This document shows positions 42,363-52,077 of a stretch of DNA of 64,000 nt, piece by piece. This DNA is from an uncultured Granulosicoccus sp. (lineage in GTDB: Bacteria; Pseudomonadota; Gammaproteobacteria; Granulosicoccales; Granulosicoccaceae). How positions within the stretch are numbered: position 1 is the stretch's first letter; every line of letters begins with the position of its first letter. The DNA is taken from assembly GCA_937924505.1 (NCBI GenBank), contig CALDSR010000013.1, positions 1 through 64,000 of the forward strand, written 5' to 3'. The notes beneath the pieces were generated by a model. That model had not been told where the DNA came from, made no database searches, and saw only the letters and a program-made list of their open reading frames with translations. Position numbers and translations under genes: made by a program.

Positions 42363-43106
42363 TTATCCCTTGTAGGGAAATCGATCCTTGACGGTAATCT
42401 CAGCCATCCGACCTTCAATCCATTGTTGCGTCTCGGCCATGATCGTTGCGGCATCCTTGCCAGCGCTGGTGATTACCGGTCCAATCGTGACGGTGATTTC
42501 ACCCGGCCATTTTATAAACCCCATTCGTGGCCAGAATTCACCGGCATTCATTGCCACAGGCAACACGTCATAACCGGTTTTTTCCGCGACAATGGCACCG
42601 CCGATACGATAGCTCGGTTCCGCACCAACGGGCCGTCTCGTGCCTTCCGGAAAAATCAGCACCCAACGACCTCGCGACAAACGATCACTTGCTTGTTCTG
42701 TCATCTGCTGAATCGCAGAGCGACCAGCCTTGCGATCAATCATGATAAATCGCAGTACGATTAGCGCCCAGCCAAAAATCGGTATCCATTGCAGAGAACG
42801 TTTGGCAACATACACGGCGGGATAAAACGTAATGGGAAGGAAATAGGTTTCCCAGGTTGACTGGTGCTTGCATAAAACAATGCAGGGCTTCTCCGGAATA
42901 TGTTCCTGCCCTTCAAGCCGCCACCTGACACCGCAGATATAACGCAAGCCGTATATGTTCAGGCGGTTCCAGACAATCGCCAGTGCGTAACCCCATTTAT
43001 ACGAAAACAGGCCCGCCAACAACACCGGCGCCCCCATCAATACGGTCGCAATAATCTGCCACACCCAGTAAACCAGGCTTCTTGCGGTCAACCAAAGTCG
43101 ATACAT
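42363..43106 (-). CDS. plsC: 1-acyl-sn-glycerol-3-phosphate acyltransferase
   Basis: 247 residues. A hydrophobic N-terminus holds two likely membrane segments. The catalytic motif is HQSTWE (His81 to Glu86), the variant of the HX4D motif used by this branch, and FPEGTRRPVG is the substrate-binding block. It makes phosphatidic acid at the inner membrane. It lies 1 bp after gmhB. Confidence 0.92.
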   Translation of the reverse strand: MYRLWLTARSLVYWVWQIIATVLMGAPVLLAGLFSYKWGYALAIVWNRLNIYGLRYICGVRWRLEGQEHIPEKPCIVLCKHQSTWETYFLPITFYPAVYVAKRSLQWIPIFGWALIVLRFIMIDRKAGRSAIQQMTEQASDRLSRGRWVLIFPEGTRRPVGAEPSYRIGGAIVAEKTGYDVLPVAMNAGEFWPRMGFIKWPGEITVTIGPVITSAGKDAATIMAETQQWIEGRMAEITVKDRFPYKG

Positions 43107-43107
43107 A

Positions 43108-43662
43108 TCAGGTGGTTTCTTCGTCTACGGGGGCGAGCAAGGTATCGACATAACTCAACAAGTCGTCGTAGGCCGGAATATGTTCAAGCCCCTTGTTGTT
43201 ATCAAGCGTGGTTTGTCCCTTGCCAGTTCGCACCATGATCGGCTGCGCAGCAGCTGCCATCGCTGCTTGCATGTCACGCAATGAATCACCAACCAGTACA
43301 ACCGTGCTGAGATCAATGTCCAGCCGCTCACTGATGCTATACAGCATGCCGGGCGCAGGTTTTCGGCAAGTACATTCATTGGAATCGCTGTGCGGGCAGA
43401 AAGCCACAACATCAATTCGCCCGCCTGCCTGGTTCACCATATCGTGCATTTTCTGATGAATGGCTTGCAGGGCATCAAGATCCATCAGTTCGCGCGCTAT
43501 GCCGCTCTGATTGGTTGCGACTGCCACATGCCAACCGGCTTGATGCAAGCGTGCAATCGCCTCAAGACTTCCGGATATCGGCACCCAATCATCAACCGTC
43601 GTGACCGGTTCACCTCGATCCTCATTGATGACACCATCACGATCAAGAACAATCAGCTTCAC
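43108..43662 (-). CDS. gmhB: D-glycero-beta-D-manno-heptose 1,7-bisphosphate 7-phosphatase
   Basis: 184 residues, HAD family. The nucleophile motif is LDRDGVINED. VATNQSGIARELMD and the zinc-binding CPHSDSNECTCRKPAPGML follow, with VVLVGDSLRDMQAAMAA as motif IV. It acts in the synthesis of ADP-heptose for the LPS core. The start overlaps the stop of glyS by 4 bases. Confidence 0.94.
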   Translation of the reverse strand: MKLIVLDRDGVINEDRGEPVTTVDDWVPISGSLEAIARLHQAGWHVAVATNQSGIARELMDLDALQAIHQKMHDMVNQAGGRIDVVAFCPHSDSNECTCRKPAPGMLYSISERLDIDLSTVVLVGDSLRDMQAAMAAAAQPIMVRTGKGQTTLDNNKGLEHIPAYDDLLSYVDTLLAPVDEETT

Positions 43663-45743
43663 GTTTTATCCTGCCCTTGCAGGCGCGAAATATCGGCCGT
43701 CGCGCAGCACAGTTCGTTCACCTGTTTTATCAAGGCAAGTCGGTTGTCCCGAACCGCCGCATCATCGTCCATAACCATCACGTCATCGAAGAAACTGTCT
43801 ACCGATTCACGGAGACTGGCCGTCGCTTTCATGGCCGATGCGTAGTCACGTGCCGCAAGATGCTTGTTAACAACACTGGACTGTTTATCGAGCACTGCAA
43901 AAAGCGCTTGCTCTGCTGTATCACCCAGTAAGGTTTGATCAACGCTTGCCGGCACCGTCGTCTCGACCTTCTTGAGCAAATTACCAATACGCTTGCTGGC
44001 AGCAGCCAGTGCAGTGGACTCTTCGGTCGTACGAAAGGACTCGATAGCATCAAGGCGCATTTGCATGTCAAGCGGATGTGAAAGTCTTTTTGCCAGAACA
44101 GCGTCGACAGCCTCAACTGAAAAACCTCTGTCGGCGGTCAAGTAGCCGCGCAAACGCTCGAGCATATAAGCAAGCACCTCGGCGCGAAGCTCATCAGCCT
44201 TGACACCACTGAGCACATCGCCATAGGTCGCAATGGACTTGTCGATAAGCGCCGACAAATCGATATCCTGCTGTTGTTCAATCAAGATTCTTAGAATACC
44301 AAGCGATGCCCGTCGCAAGGCAAACGGATCTTTGGCACCTGTCGGCTTCATTCCAATGCCAAAGATTCCAACAAGTGTATCGATCTTATCGGCAATCGAC
44401 ACGATAGACGCCGTCGTATTACCCGGCAATGCGCCACCAGATTGCTTGGGAAAATAATGCTCCTCCATCGCAATGCTGACATCATTGTTATGGCCATCGC
44501 GCTGCGCATAGTAACGACCCGCAATGCCCTGCATCTTGGCAAGTTCCTTGACAATCTCGGTATTCAAATCGCATTTGCACAAACTGGCCGCAAGTGTCGC
44601 ATCACCCTCGTCAGCATCCAACACACCCGCAAGCCATGATGAAACGCCCTGCATGCGTGCACACTTATCAGCAACACTACCGAGCTTTTCCTGAAACAAC
44701 AGTCGATCAAGATCACTGCGATGTGAGTCCAGCGTGCGTAACTTGTCCTGATTCCAGAAAAACATCGTGTCGGCAAAGCGTGGTCTGATGACTCGCTCAT
44801 TGCCGTCGATTACCGTTTGCGGCGATACCGAATCAAGGTTTGCGACTGTAATGAATGCTGGCATCAACTCACCCTTGCCATCAAGCAGCGCAAAGTATCG
44901 TTGGTTTTCCTGCATGGTTTGAATCAGCGCTTCTTTCGGTATCTCAAGAAACTCGGCATCAAAGGTTCCCGCCATCGCCACGGGCCACTCAACCAGCGCA
45001 TTGACTTCGTCGACAAGCTCTTCATCCATGACCGGCTCACCACCTAGCTTGAGGGCTTCACCCTTGACACCGGCAATGATTTTTTCACGTCGCTTTGCCG
45101 CATCAGCCACCACATGGGCTTGTTCAAGCAAACCTTCATAGTCAGCCGCCTGACCAACGGCGATGGGCTCGGGTGCATGAAAGCGATGTCCAAGGCTGGT
45201 ATTGCCTGCGCTCAATCCCAGCACGTCGAGATTCAAGGTGTCATTTCCATGAAGAGCAAGCAGCCAGACAACCGGGCGTATGAATTCATGCGCCTGATCC
45301 CCCCAACGCATGCGCTTGGGCATCGGCATCGTCTTGATGATGTCAGGCAAGGCCGACTGCAGGATATTTTCAAGCGTTTCACCCTGTTGGGTTTGCTTGA
45401 CCGTCAACCAGTCACCTTTAGGCGTGCTGATGGTTTGCAAGTCATCGTTGCTGACACCCGCTGATCGCATAAAGCCCTGCAAGGCTTTGGTTGGCTCGCC
45501 ATCCTTGTAGGCAGCTGCAAGTGATGGCCCACGTCTCTCGACTTCCTTGTCCGCTTGCCGTTCGCCAACGTCAGACAAGCGTACGGCCAGACGCCTCGGT
45601 GTTGCAAAGACTTCAGGGGATGCGTTCGCCAGTCCTGCATCGCTCAAAACCTTGTGCACGCCTTTGCCCAGATGATTGACAAGCGACATCATCGAGCCCG
45701 CTGGCAATTCTTCACAACCCAATTCGATCAGTAAATCAGCCAC
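43659..45743 (-). CDS. glyS: Glycyl-tRNA synthetase beta subunit
   Basis: 694 residues. The N-terminus [20 protein letters not shown] is typical of the beta subunit of the tetrameric enzyme. The middle holds an HD-like domain, and the C-terminal anticodon-binding domain ends the protein. I chose the GTG at 45743 over the GTG at 45755 because the product then fits the family start; it overlaps the glyQ end by 8 bases, and AAAGGTGAGG lies upstream. The gene precedes gmhB. Confidence 0.95.
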   Translation of the reverse strand: MADLLIELGCEELPAGSMMSLVNHLGKGVHKVLSDAGLANASPEVFATPRRLAVRLSDVGERQADKEVERRGPSLAAAYKDGEPTKALQGFMRSAGVSNDDLQTISTPKGDWLTVKQTQQGETLENILQSALPDIIKTMPMPKRMRWGDQAHEFIRPVVWLLALHGNDTLNLDVLGLSAGNTSLGHRFHAPEPIAVGQAADYEGLLEQAHVVADAAKRREKIIAGVKGEALKLGGEPVMDEELVDEVNALVEWPVAMAGTFDAEFLEIPKEALIQTMQENQRYFALLDGKGELMPAFITVANLDSVSPQTVIDGNERVIRPRFADTMFFWNQDKLRTLDSHRSDLDRLLFQEKLGSVADKCARMQGVSSWLAGVLDADEGDATLAASLCKCDLNTEIVKELAKMQGIAGRYYAQRDGHNNDVSIAMEEHYFPKQSGGALPGNTTASIVSIADKIDTLVGIFGIGMKPTGAKDPFALRRASLGILRILIEQQQDIDLSALIDKSIATYGDVLSGVKADELRAEVLAYMLERLRGYLTADRGFSVEAVDAVLAKRLSHPLDMQMRLDAIESFRTTEESTALAAASKRIGNLLKKVETTVPASVDQTLLGDTAEQALFAVLDKQSSVVNKHLAARDYASAMKATASLRESVDSFFDDVMVMDDDAAVRDNRLALIKQVNELCCATADISRLQGQDKT

Positions 45744-46674
45744 GGGCCACCTCACCTTTCAACAATGGAAAACCCAAGGCTTCACGTTTGGCTTGCCAGG
45801 CTTCGGCAACCAGTCGCGACAACGCTCGCACTCGGAGAATGTAGCGTTGTCGTTCTGTTACCGAAATCGCATGTCTGGCATCAAGCAGATTGAACGAATG
45901 CGAGGCACGCAGCACTTGTTCATAGGCGGGCATCGGCAATGCCTGTTCACACAATCGTGCGCAATCCTTCTCGCATTGATCAAACTGCAGGAACAGGGCA
46001 TCAACATCGGCATGTTCAAAGTTATAGGCCGATTGCTCAACCTCGTTCTGATGGAAGACATCGCCGTAAGTCACCGGACCGGCGGCGCTGTGCCCCCAGA
46101 CGAGGTCATAAACACTTTCTACTTGCTGTATATACATGGCGAGGCGCTCAATACCATACGCAAGCTCACCGAGCACCGGATTACAGACAAGACCACCGCA
46201 CTGCTGAAAGTAGGTGTACTGCGTCACCTCCATGCCATTGAGCCAGACTTCCCAGCCCAGACCCCAGGCACCCAATGTAGGTGATTCCCAGTTATCTTCA
46301 ACAAAGCGGATGTCATGCTCGAGCGTATTGAAGCCAAGTGCCTCGAGTGAGCCGAGATAGATGTCTTGCATGTTTTCAGGCGATGGCTTCATTGCCACCT
46401 GGAACTGATAGTAGTGCTGCAGGCGATTCGGGTTTTCACCATAGCGGCCATCAGTCGGACGTCGCGACGACTGGGTATGACAGGCGTGCCACGGCTCGGG
46501 GCCAATGGCCCTGAGGAACGTGGAGCTATGGAACGTTCCAGCGCCCATTTCCATGTCATAAGACTGTTGCACCAGGCAGCCCTGCCGGGACCAGTAGTCC
46601 TGCAGCACGGCAATCATGCCCTGGAACGTCTTTACATCGGGCCTCACATCGAGCTTTGCAGCCGCATCGACCAT
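45736..46674 (-). CDS. glyQ: Glycyl-tRNA synthetase alpha subunit
   Basis: 312 residues, the catalytic subunit (class II core). Motifs include [39 protein letters not shown] and [19 protein letters not shown] use the ATG at 46674 ([10 protein letters not shown]). The longer frame would run into the NtrC sites of the glnA promoter. Divergent from glnA. Confidence 0.96.
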   Translation of the reverse strand: MVDAAAKLDVRPDVKTFQGMIAVLQDYWSRQGCLVQQSYDMEMGAGTFHSSTFLRAIGPEPWHACHTQSSRRPTDGRYGENPNRLQHYYQFQVAMKPSPENMQDIYLGSLEALGFNTLEHDIRFVEDNWESPTLGAWGLGWEVWLNGMEVTQYTYFQQCGGLVCNPVLGELAYGIERLAMYIQQVESVYDLVWGHSAAGPVTYGDVFHQNEVEQSAYNFEHADVDALFLQFDQCEKDCARLCEQALPMPAYEQVLRASHSFNLLDARHAISVTERQRYILRVRALSRLVAEAWQAKREALGFPLLKGEVARG

Positions 46675-46795
46675 GGTGATTCTTAACCCTCGGAAAAAGT
46701 CCGCCAGTGTACTGAATCCTCGGCCCCTCGCGGGATACGCTACACTGCCCGCGCGAAGATGCCGCGTGCAGCATGTGTTCAAGCAGCTTGCCGCA

Positions 46796-46812
46796 TGCAC
46801 TAAAATAGTGCG
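46796..46812. promoter_or_regulatory. NtrC-type site 1 upstream of glnA
   Basis: TGCACTAAAATAGTGCG holds GCAC-N7-GTGC, the spacing of NtrC dyads such as those at E. coli glnA. Its centre (46804) is 30 bp from that of the second site and about 128 bp upstream of the start predicted from the sigma-54 element. Confidence 0.75.
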
Positions 46813-46822
46813 TTTTAAATTG

Positions 46823-46845
46823 ATACGCACCATTTTGGTGCGTAT
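46823..46845. promoter_or_regulatory. NtrC-type site 2 upstream of glnA
   Basis: ATACGCACC and GGTGCGTAT are exact 9-bp inverted arms around ATTTT, holding GCAC-N7-GTGC. This is very close to the NtrC consensus. The rest of the 315-bp glyQ/glnA gap holds site 1, the sigma-54 element at 46905 and, towards glyQ, nothing I recognise. Confidence 0.82.
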
Positions 46846-46904
46846 TTGCATTTCAGCAAGACCGTAACTAATTGATTTCTATAGCTATATTGCAAACCTG
46901 ACGC

Positions 46905-46921
46905 TTGGTACATGCCGTGCA
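46905..46921 (+). promoter_or_regulatory. Sigma-54 promoter of glnA
   Basis: TTGGTACATGCCGTGCA has GG (46907-46908) and GC (46919-46920) separated by 10 bases, the -24/-12 arrangement. The predicted start is near 46932, leaving a leader of about 58 bases. Together with the two NtrC dyads this matches the glnAp2 layout of enterics. Confidence 0.78.
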
Positions 46922-46989
46922 CTACCTCCTTGAAGGCAGGTGCAAAGTACACCAGCTGTTTATTCATTCAGAGATTACGAGGAAAAAAC

Positions 46990-48399
46990 ATGTCCGCCAG
47001 TGACGTTCTTAAGACCATCAAGGATAACGACGTTAAGTTCGTCGATTTTCGTTTCACCGACCCGCGGGGCAAAGAGCAGCACACGTCTGTCCCGGTTTCG
47101 CAATTTGAAGAAGATGTCTTCGAAGATGGCCAGCCATTCGATGGCTCTTCCATCTCGGGTTGGAAAGGGATCAATGCATCAGACATGTTGTTGATGCCGG
47201 ACCCGTCAACCGCCGTACTCGATCCGTTCACTGAAGAGAGCACGATAAACCTGCGTTGCGACATCATTGAGCCAGACACCATGGAAGGCTATGAGCGTGA
47301 CCCACGTTCGGTCGCCAAACGCGCGGAAGCTTACCTCGCATCAACCGGTATCGCTGACACGGCCTACTTCGGCCCTGAACCAGAATTCTTTGTGTTTGAT
47401 GATGTTCGTTGGTCGACTCAAATGAAAGGCATGAGCTATTCGATCGATTCTGACGAAGCCGAGTGGAACTCGAACAAGAAAATGGAAGGTGGCAACATCG
47501 GTCACCGTCCTCGTGTCAAAGGCGGCTACTTCCCGGTTCCACCTGTTGATTCATTGAACGACCTGCGCGCCACCATGTGCCTGGTCCTGGAACAGATGGG
47601 CGTTATTCCTGAAGTTCATCACCATGAAGTGGGTACTGCCGGACAGTGTGAAATCGGCACTAAATTCGACACTCTGGTCAAGCGTGCTGATGGCGTGCAG
47701 ATCCTTAAATACGTCGTTCACAACGTCGCTCACCAGTTTGGTCGCACCGCGACATTCATGCCCAAGCCGATTGTCGGCGACAACGGAAGTGGTATGCACG
47801 TTCACCAATCGCTTTTCAAAGGTGGTGACAACACGTTTGCTGGTGATCTGTACGGCGGGCTTTCTGAAACCGCCTTGCACTATATCGGTGGTGTCATCAA
47901 ACACGCGAAAGCGATCAATGCGTTTGCCAACGCATCAACCAACAGCTACAAGCGTCTGGTACCTGGCTTTGAAGCGCCGGTCATGCTGGCATACTCTGCT
48001 CGCAATCGTTCCGCCTCTGTTCGAATCCCCTACGTTTCCAACCCGAAGGCGCGCCGCATTGAAGTGCGTTTCCCGGATCCAACAGGCAACCCTTACCTGA
48101 CATTTGCATCACTGATGATGGCGGGCCTTGACGGCATCCAGAACAAGATCCACCCAGGCGATGCGTCTGACAAGGATCTCTATGACCTGCCTCCTGAAGA
48201 AGCAGCAAACATTCCTCAGGTATGTTCATCACTGGATCAAGCACTCGAAGCACTTGATGCGGACCGTAGCTTCCTGACCGCCGGAGGTGTTTTCACTGAT
48301 GATCAGATCAATGGCTACATCGATCTGAAGATGGAAGAAGTGACACGTCTGCGTATGTCAACGCATCCGGTAGAGTTTGATATGTACTACAGCTGCTAG
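46990..48399 (+). CDS. glnA: Glutamine synthetase type I
   Basis: 469 residues. The conserved [35 protein letters not shown] and the glutamate-flap segment are present. The adenylylation Tyr is in [10 protein letters not shown], so activity is probably controlled by GlnE as well as by NtrC. ATG 46990 has GAGG about 8 bases upstream. It ends with a strong terminator. DUF4124, ntrB and ntrC follow. Confidence 0.97.
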   Translation: MSASDVLKTIKDNDVKFVDFRFTDPRGKEQHTSVPVSQFEEDVFEDGQPFDGSSISGWKGINASDMLLMPDPSTAVLDPFTEESTINLRCDIIEPDTMEGYERDPRSVAKRAEAYLASTGIADTAYFGPEPEFFVFDDVRWSTQMKGMSYSIDSDEAEWNSNKKMEGGNIGHRPRVKGGYFPVPPVDSLNDLRATMCLVLEQMGVIPEVHHHEVGTAGQCEIGTKFDTLVKRADGVQILKYVVHNVAHQFGRTATFMPKPIVGDNGSGMHVHQSLFKGGDNTFAGDLYGGLSETALHYIGGVIKHAKAINAFANASTNSYKRLVPGFEAPVMLAYSARNRSASVRIPYVSNPKARRIEVRFPDPTGNPYLTFASLMMAGLDGIQNKIHPGDASDKDLYDLPPEEAANIPQVCSSLDQALEALDADRSFLTAGGVFTDDQINGYIDLKMEEVTRLRMSTHPVEFDMYYSC

Positions 48400-48428
48400 T
48401 TTCCGGTTACACACCTTGTCATGAAAAA

Positions 48429-48454
48429 AGCCCGCAACCTGCGGGCTTTTTTTT
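48429..48454 (+). terminator. Rho-independent terminator of glnA
   Basis: AGCCCGC (48429-48435) pairs with GCGGGCT (48441-48447) around a 5-base loop and is followed by a run of eight T. It lies about 30 bases after the glnA stop, so ntrBC needs its own promoter or read-through. Confidence 0.93.
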
Positions 48455-48601
48455 GCCCATTACCAACCGAAACCAAGTAGCTACGACATGGCGTTGTACC
48501 AAATAACATGCATTAAATAGCCGAATTTTCATGAATTACCGGCAAGACCATTGTGGACACCCATAAAACTGGTGCGGATCCTGCTCCATCGCGGCATGAA
48601 C

Positions 48602-49231
48602 ATGAAAATCTTCAAGGCACACCCCGTGCTGATCACCACCCTGCTGCTGGCGGGTCCCGCAACCTCGGCCATGGCTGATACAGTCGCACCGCCGCCTGAA
48701 AAACCACCTGCCGGTACCATCTTCAAGAGCGTCGACAGCGAAGGCAATGTGGTATTCACGGACCAACCGGGCAACAACCCCGATGCCGTCGTGATCAAAA
48801 CACAGCCAATCAACATCGCAGACCCCGGCCCTACTGACAAAACGGCGAACAGTGGGGAATCAGAAGCGGGCACCAGCGATGCTGCTAACGCATCTGCCAA
48901 AACGGATACGGATGCCCAGGAGATTGTTATCGACACGGTATCCATCGTATCTCCGCAGCCGGATGCAACCTTGATCGATATTCCTGAGCCGCTATTTGTC
49001 GGCTTTCAAACCGAGCCTGTGTCCATTGAGGAGTCGGGGCTGACGGCTGAAGTCTATGTGGATGGCAAACTGGCGGTGAGCGGCACAAAATCTCTGCTGG
49101 CAGTCAGTGTTCCAGAGCGTGGCACCCATAGTCTGCTGGTCAAACTGGTCGACAAAAATGGACGAACGCAGGTCGCATCCAAAACGCAAAACGTACATAT
49201 CAGAAAGCGAGTAGTCGCAAAGGGAAATTGA
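48602..49231 (+). CDS. DUF4124-domain exported protein
   Basis: About 209 residues. A signal peptide (MKIFKAHPVLITTLLLAGPA to about residue 26) is followed by a DUF4124 segment, AGTIFKSVDSEGNVVFTDQP. Then comes an acidic, Ala/Ser/Thr-rich linker and a second beta domain. I use the ATG at 48602, but the ATG at 48596 is equally possible. In many beta- and gammaproteobacteria a DUF4124 gene sits between glnA and ntrB. Its function is unknown. Confidence 0.82.
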   Translation: MKIFKAHPVLITTLLLAGPATSAMADTVAPPPEKPPAGTIFKSVDSEGNVVFTDQPGNNPDAVVIKTQPINIADPGPTDKTANSGESEAGTSDAANASAKTDTDAQEIVIDTVSIVSPQPDATLIDIPEPLFVGFQTEPVSIEESGLTAEVYVDGKLAVSGTKSLLAVSVPERGTHSLLVKLVDKNGRTQVASKTQNVHIRKRVVAKGN

Positions 49232-49243
49232 GCACAACACTAC

Positions 49244-49258
49244 GCACTTAAATAGTGC
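49244..49258. promoter_or_regulatory. NtrC-type site 1 upstream of ntrB
   Basis: GCACTTAAATAGTGC is GCAC-N7-GTGC with symmetric flanks. It lies just after the DUF4124 gene. Confidence 0.7.
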
Positions 49259-49273
49259 AAACTACCCGTGATC

Positions 49274-49288
49274 GCACCATGTTAGTGC
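49274..49288. promoter_or_regulatory. NtrC-type site 2 upstream of ntrB
   Basis: GCACCATGTTAGTGC is GCAC-N7-GTGC. Its centre is exactly 30 bp from the first ntrB site, the same as the distance between the two glnA sites. Confidence 0.7.
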
Positions 49289-49384
49289 AAACACAGGTGG
49301 GGGAAAATTTCCTGAAAAATCCCAAGCTATTGTTTTTTATGGATTTTCCAACCTAAGCGACGGACTGAAGCCGTTCATTTTGCA

Positions 49385-49400
49385 GGGTGCACAACTTGCA
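49385..49400 (+). promoter_or_regulatory. Candidate sigma-54 promoter of ntrBC
   Basis: GGGTGCACAACTTGCA has GG (49386-49387) and GC (49398-49399) 10 bases apart, with a perfect TTGCA. A start predicted about 11 bases downstream (near 49410) would leave only about 6 bases before the ntrB ATG at 49416. Confidence 0.55.
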
Positions 49401-49415
49401 CTAGCACTGGTATCC

Positions 49416-50483
49416 ATGAACGCTCAACCCCACACCATCGAAGACTGGCCACTCATCGACTCATTGGCGACCGCCGTGCTGTGCGTCGACGATAGTTTGC
49501 GCATCCGATTTCTTAATAGTGCTGCCGAGCAGCTTCTCGGTTTCAGTTCGAGAAAAGCCCTGCAGATGCGCCTGACCCGCGCCGTGAATATCTCCGACAC
49601 CCTGTTTGCTCGCATCCGTGAAGCTATTGCAACAGGGCAGCCATATACCGATCGGCAAGTCTCCATCGAACCGCATGGGCAGGAAGCCATACTGGTTGAC
49701 TGCCACCTGTCTCCGGTGCACACGCGAAAACTCGGTCGCGGATTAATTCTCGAAATCAACGCTGTCGACCGCCCGATGAGGATTGCACGCGACGAAGCAA
49801 TGCTGACCCAACAGGAACACGCGCAATCTTTGATACGCGGTCTGGCGCATGAAATCAAGAACCCACTGGGCGGACTGCGTGGGGCCGCTCAGCTTCTTGA
49901 GCGAGAGTTGCCCGATGAATCCCTGCACGAATACACCACGATCATCATTCGTGAAGCTGATCGCTTGCAAACCCTTATCGATCGCATGCTCGGTCCAACG
50001 ACACGACCTAGAAAAGAAGCAAGCAATCTGCATGAAATCCTCGAACATGTTCGCAAGATCGCGCTGGCAGGCGCTCCTTCTGGCGTGCAACTGAAGTTCG
50101 ATTACGATCCCAGCATTCCCGAATGCTGGACAGATCGGGATCGTCTGGTTCAGGTTCTGCTGAACATTGTCGGTAATGCCTTACAAGCAGTAGGCAACGC
50201 CGGAACCATCTATTTTCGTTCACGGGTTGCACATAACTACACCATCGCGGGTACTCGACACCCACTGGTCGTAGCCATACAGATCAAGGACAACGGTCCT
50301 GGTATTCCGGATGATTTACTCGATCAGATTTTCTATCCCATGGTGACAGGCTCTGCACAGGGAACCGGACTTGGCTTATCGATCGCCCAATCCATGATGA
50401 ATCAGATTGGCGGCTTGATCGAATGCCAAAGTGAACCGGGTGATACCACTTTCACAATTTTGATTCCGCTGGAGATCGCATGA
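49416..50483 (+). CDS. glnL: Nitrogen regulation sensor kinase NtrB (GlnL)
   Basis: 355 residues, cytosolic. A PAS domain (SLATAVLCVDDSLRIRFLNS) is followed by the HisKA block with the phospho-His in GLAHEIKNPLGGLRGAAQLL, and the HATPase with VLLNIVGNALQAVG, DNGPGIP and GTGLGLSIAQSM. It phosphorylates NtrC under nitrogen limitation, under control of PII. The ATG at 49416 fits the family; an earlier TTG at 49380 would overlap the promoter. No Shine-Dalgarno is visible. Its stop overlaps the ntrC start by 4 bases. Confidence 0.95.
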   Translation: MNAQPHTIEDWPLIDSLATAVLCVDDSLRIRFLNSAAEQLLGFSSRKALQMRLTRAVNISDTLFARIREAIATGQPYTDRQVSIEPHGQEAILVDCHLSPVHTRKLGRGLILEINAVDRPMRIARDEAMLTQQEHAQSLIRGLAHEIKNPLGGLRGAAQLLERELPDESLHEYTTIIIREADRLQTLIDRMLGPTTRPRKEASNLHEILEHVRKIALAGAPSGVQLKFDYDPSIPECWTDRDRLVQVLLNIVGNALQAVGNAGTIYFRSRVAHNYTIAGTRHPLVVAIQIKDNGPGIPDDLLDQIFYPMVTGSAQGTGLGLSIAQSMMNQIGGLIECQSEPGDTTFTILIPLEIA

Positions 50484-51895
50484 ACGACGAAGACATTTGG
50501 GTCATCGACGACGACCAATCCATTCGCTGGGTGCTTGAAAAGACCTTGAAGCAGGCTGGCATGCATGTCACCACCTTCGAATCTGCTGACGAAGCGCTTG
50601 AATTGGTACGCAACAACGCCATTCCGCCAGATGCCATTATCAGCGATATCCGCATGCCGGGCTCCGACGGATTCTCCTTGCTAAAACAGTTGAAGGACGT
50701 TTATACAAACACGCCCGTATTGATCATGACAGCATTTTCCGATCTCGACAGTACCGTTGCGGCATTCGAACACGGGGCGTTTGAATACATTCCAAAACCC
50801 TTCGATGTCGACAACGTTATTGATCAGGTCAAGCGCGCCTGCAATGCGCAGAACGATCAAACAACCAATGCTGATGCCGGTTTTAAAAAAGCACTTTTGA
50901 AAGATGAAGATCACGCAGAGCTTCTGGGTGATGCACCGGCAATGCAGGATGTGTTCAAAGCGATTGGCCGCTTGTCTCGATCAAAAATAACGGTGCTTAT
51001 CAATGGCGAATCCGGAACCGGCAAGGAGTTGATCGCCCGCGCTCTCCATAAACACAGCCCACGCGCGGAGAAGCCATTCGTTGCACTGAACATGGCGGCC
51101 ATTCCCCATGACCTGATGGAGTCGGAATTGTTTGGGCATGAAAAGGGATCATTCACTGGTGCTCAAAGCACACGCATTGGCCGATTCGAACAATCCGACG
51201 GCGGCACATTGTTTCTTGATGAAATCGGCGACATGCCCGCAACCTTACAAACACGGTTACTGCGCGTACTGGCTGATGGTCAGTTTTATCGAGTCGGCGG
51301 CCACACACCCATACAGGTTGATGTGCGTATTGTTGCCGCCACCCATCAGGACCTTGAGACACTGGTTATCGAAAAACAGTTTCGTGAGGACCTGTTTCAT
51401 CGCTTGAACGTCATTCGAATCGAAGCACCACCGCTACGTGCGCGACGTGAAGACATCCCGCAGTTGATGCGCCATTTTTTAAAAGCAGCAGCTCGAGAGC
51501 TTGGCGAAGAAACCAAAACCATGTCACCCAAATTTGAATCCTACATTACTTCACTTGACTGGCCAGGCAATGTCAGACAACTACAAAACACGGCGCACTG
51601 GCTGACCGTAATGGCAAGCAGTCAGGAACTGTCCATTGATGACATGCCGACGGAAACCAACAGCGTCGTCACAAGCGATAGCAATGACTGGGAGACTGGC
51701 TTGCGCCAATGGGCAACTCGTGCGCTGCAGGATGGTGAAACTGACTTGCTCGGCAAGGCAACGCCAACCATAGAGCGAATTCTGATTCAATGCGCGCTGA
51801 ACAAGACCCAGGATCGCCGGCAGGAAGCGGCTCGCTTGATCGGTTGGGGGCGCAATACCCTGACAAGAAAGATCAAGGAACTGCAGATTAGCTAG
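50480..51895 (+). CDS. glnG: Nitrogen regulator NtrC (GlnG)
   Basis: 471 residues. Receiver domain with the phospho-Asp in [13 protein letters not shown], and the AAA+ domain of sigma-54 activators: [26 protein letters not shown]-type loop read here as [17 protein letters not shown], and [10 protein letters not shown]. The C-terminal Fis-like helix-turn-helix is [20 protein letters not shown]. It should bind the GCAC-N7-GTGC sites found upstream of glnA and ntrB. Confidence 0.96.
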   Translation: MNDEDIWVIDDDQSIRWVLEKTLKQAGMHVTTFESADEALELVRNNAIPPDAIISDIRMPGSDGFSLLKQLKDVYTNTPVLIMTAFSDLDSTVAAFEHGAFEYIPKPFDVDNVIDQVKRACNAQNDQTTNADAGFKKALLKDEDHAELLGDAPAMQDVFKAIGRLSRSKITVLINGESGTGKELIARALHKHSPRAEKPFVALNMAAIPHDLMESELFGHEKGSFTGAQSTRIGRFEQSDGGTLFLDEIGDMPATLQTRLLRVLADGQFYRVGGHTPIQVDVRIVAATHQDLETLVIEKQFREDLFHRLNVIRIEAPPLRARREDIPQLMRHFLKAAARELGEETKTMSPKFESYITSLDWPGNVRQLQNTAHWLTVMASSQELSIDDMPTETNSVVTSDSNDWETGLRQWATRALQDGETDLLGKATPTIERILIQCALNKTQDRRQEAARLIGWGRNTLTRKIKELQIS

Positions 51896-52077
51896 CATAC
51901 GAGCAGCCCTGGCCGAGCTCAATCCTGTGCAGCGCTTCGCCCACTTACTGTGGCGAAATATCTGAACCCTGTCCGAAAGTCTCCCATTGCGGGCCTGCAT
52001 CCCGATATTCTGTGAAGTACGGATATCCACAAATCTGACAAACCGCCGATGCGAGAGAAGAGTTGGGAGGCTTTTCA

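Noticed and set aside
46675..46851. 59-residue N-terminal extension of glyQ
   Set aside because: The family starts at MVDAAAK (46674). The extension would put the coding sequence across the NtrC site region of glnA.
48014..48030. GTTCGAATCCCC, like a tRNA T-loop
   Set aside because: It lies in the middle of the glnA reading frame, with no acceptor or anticodon stem around it. It encodes conserved glutamine synthetase residues.
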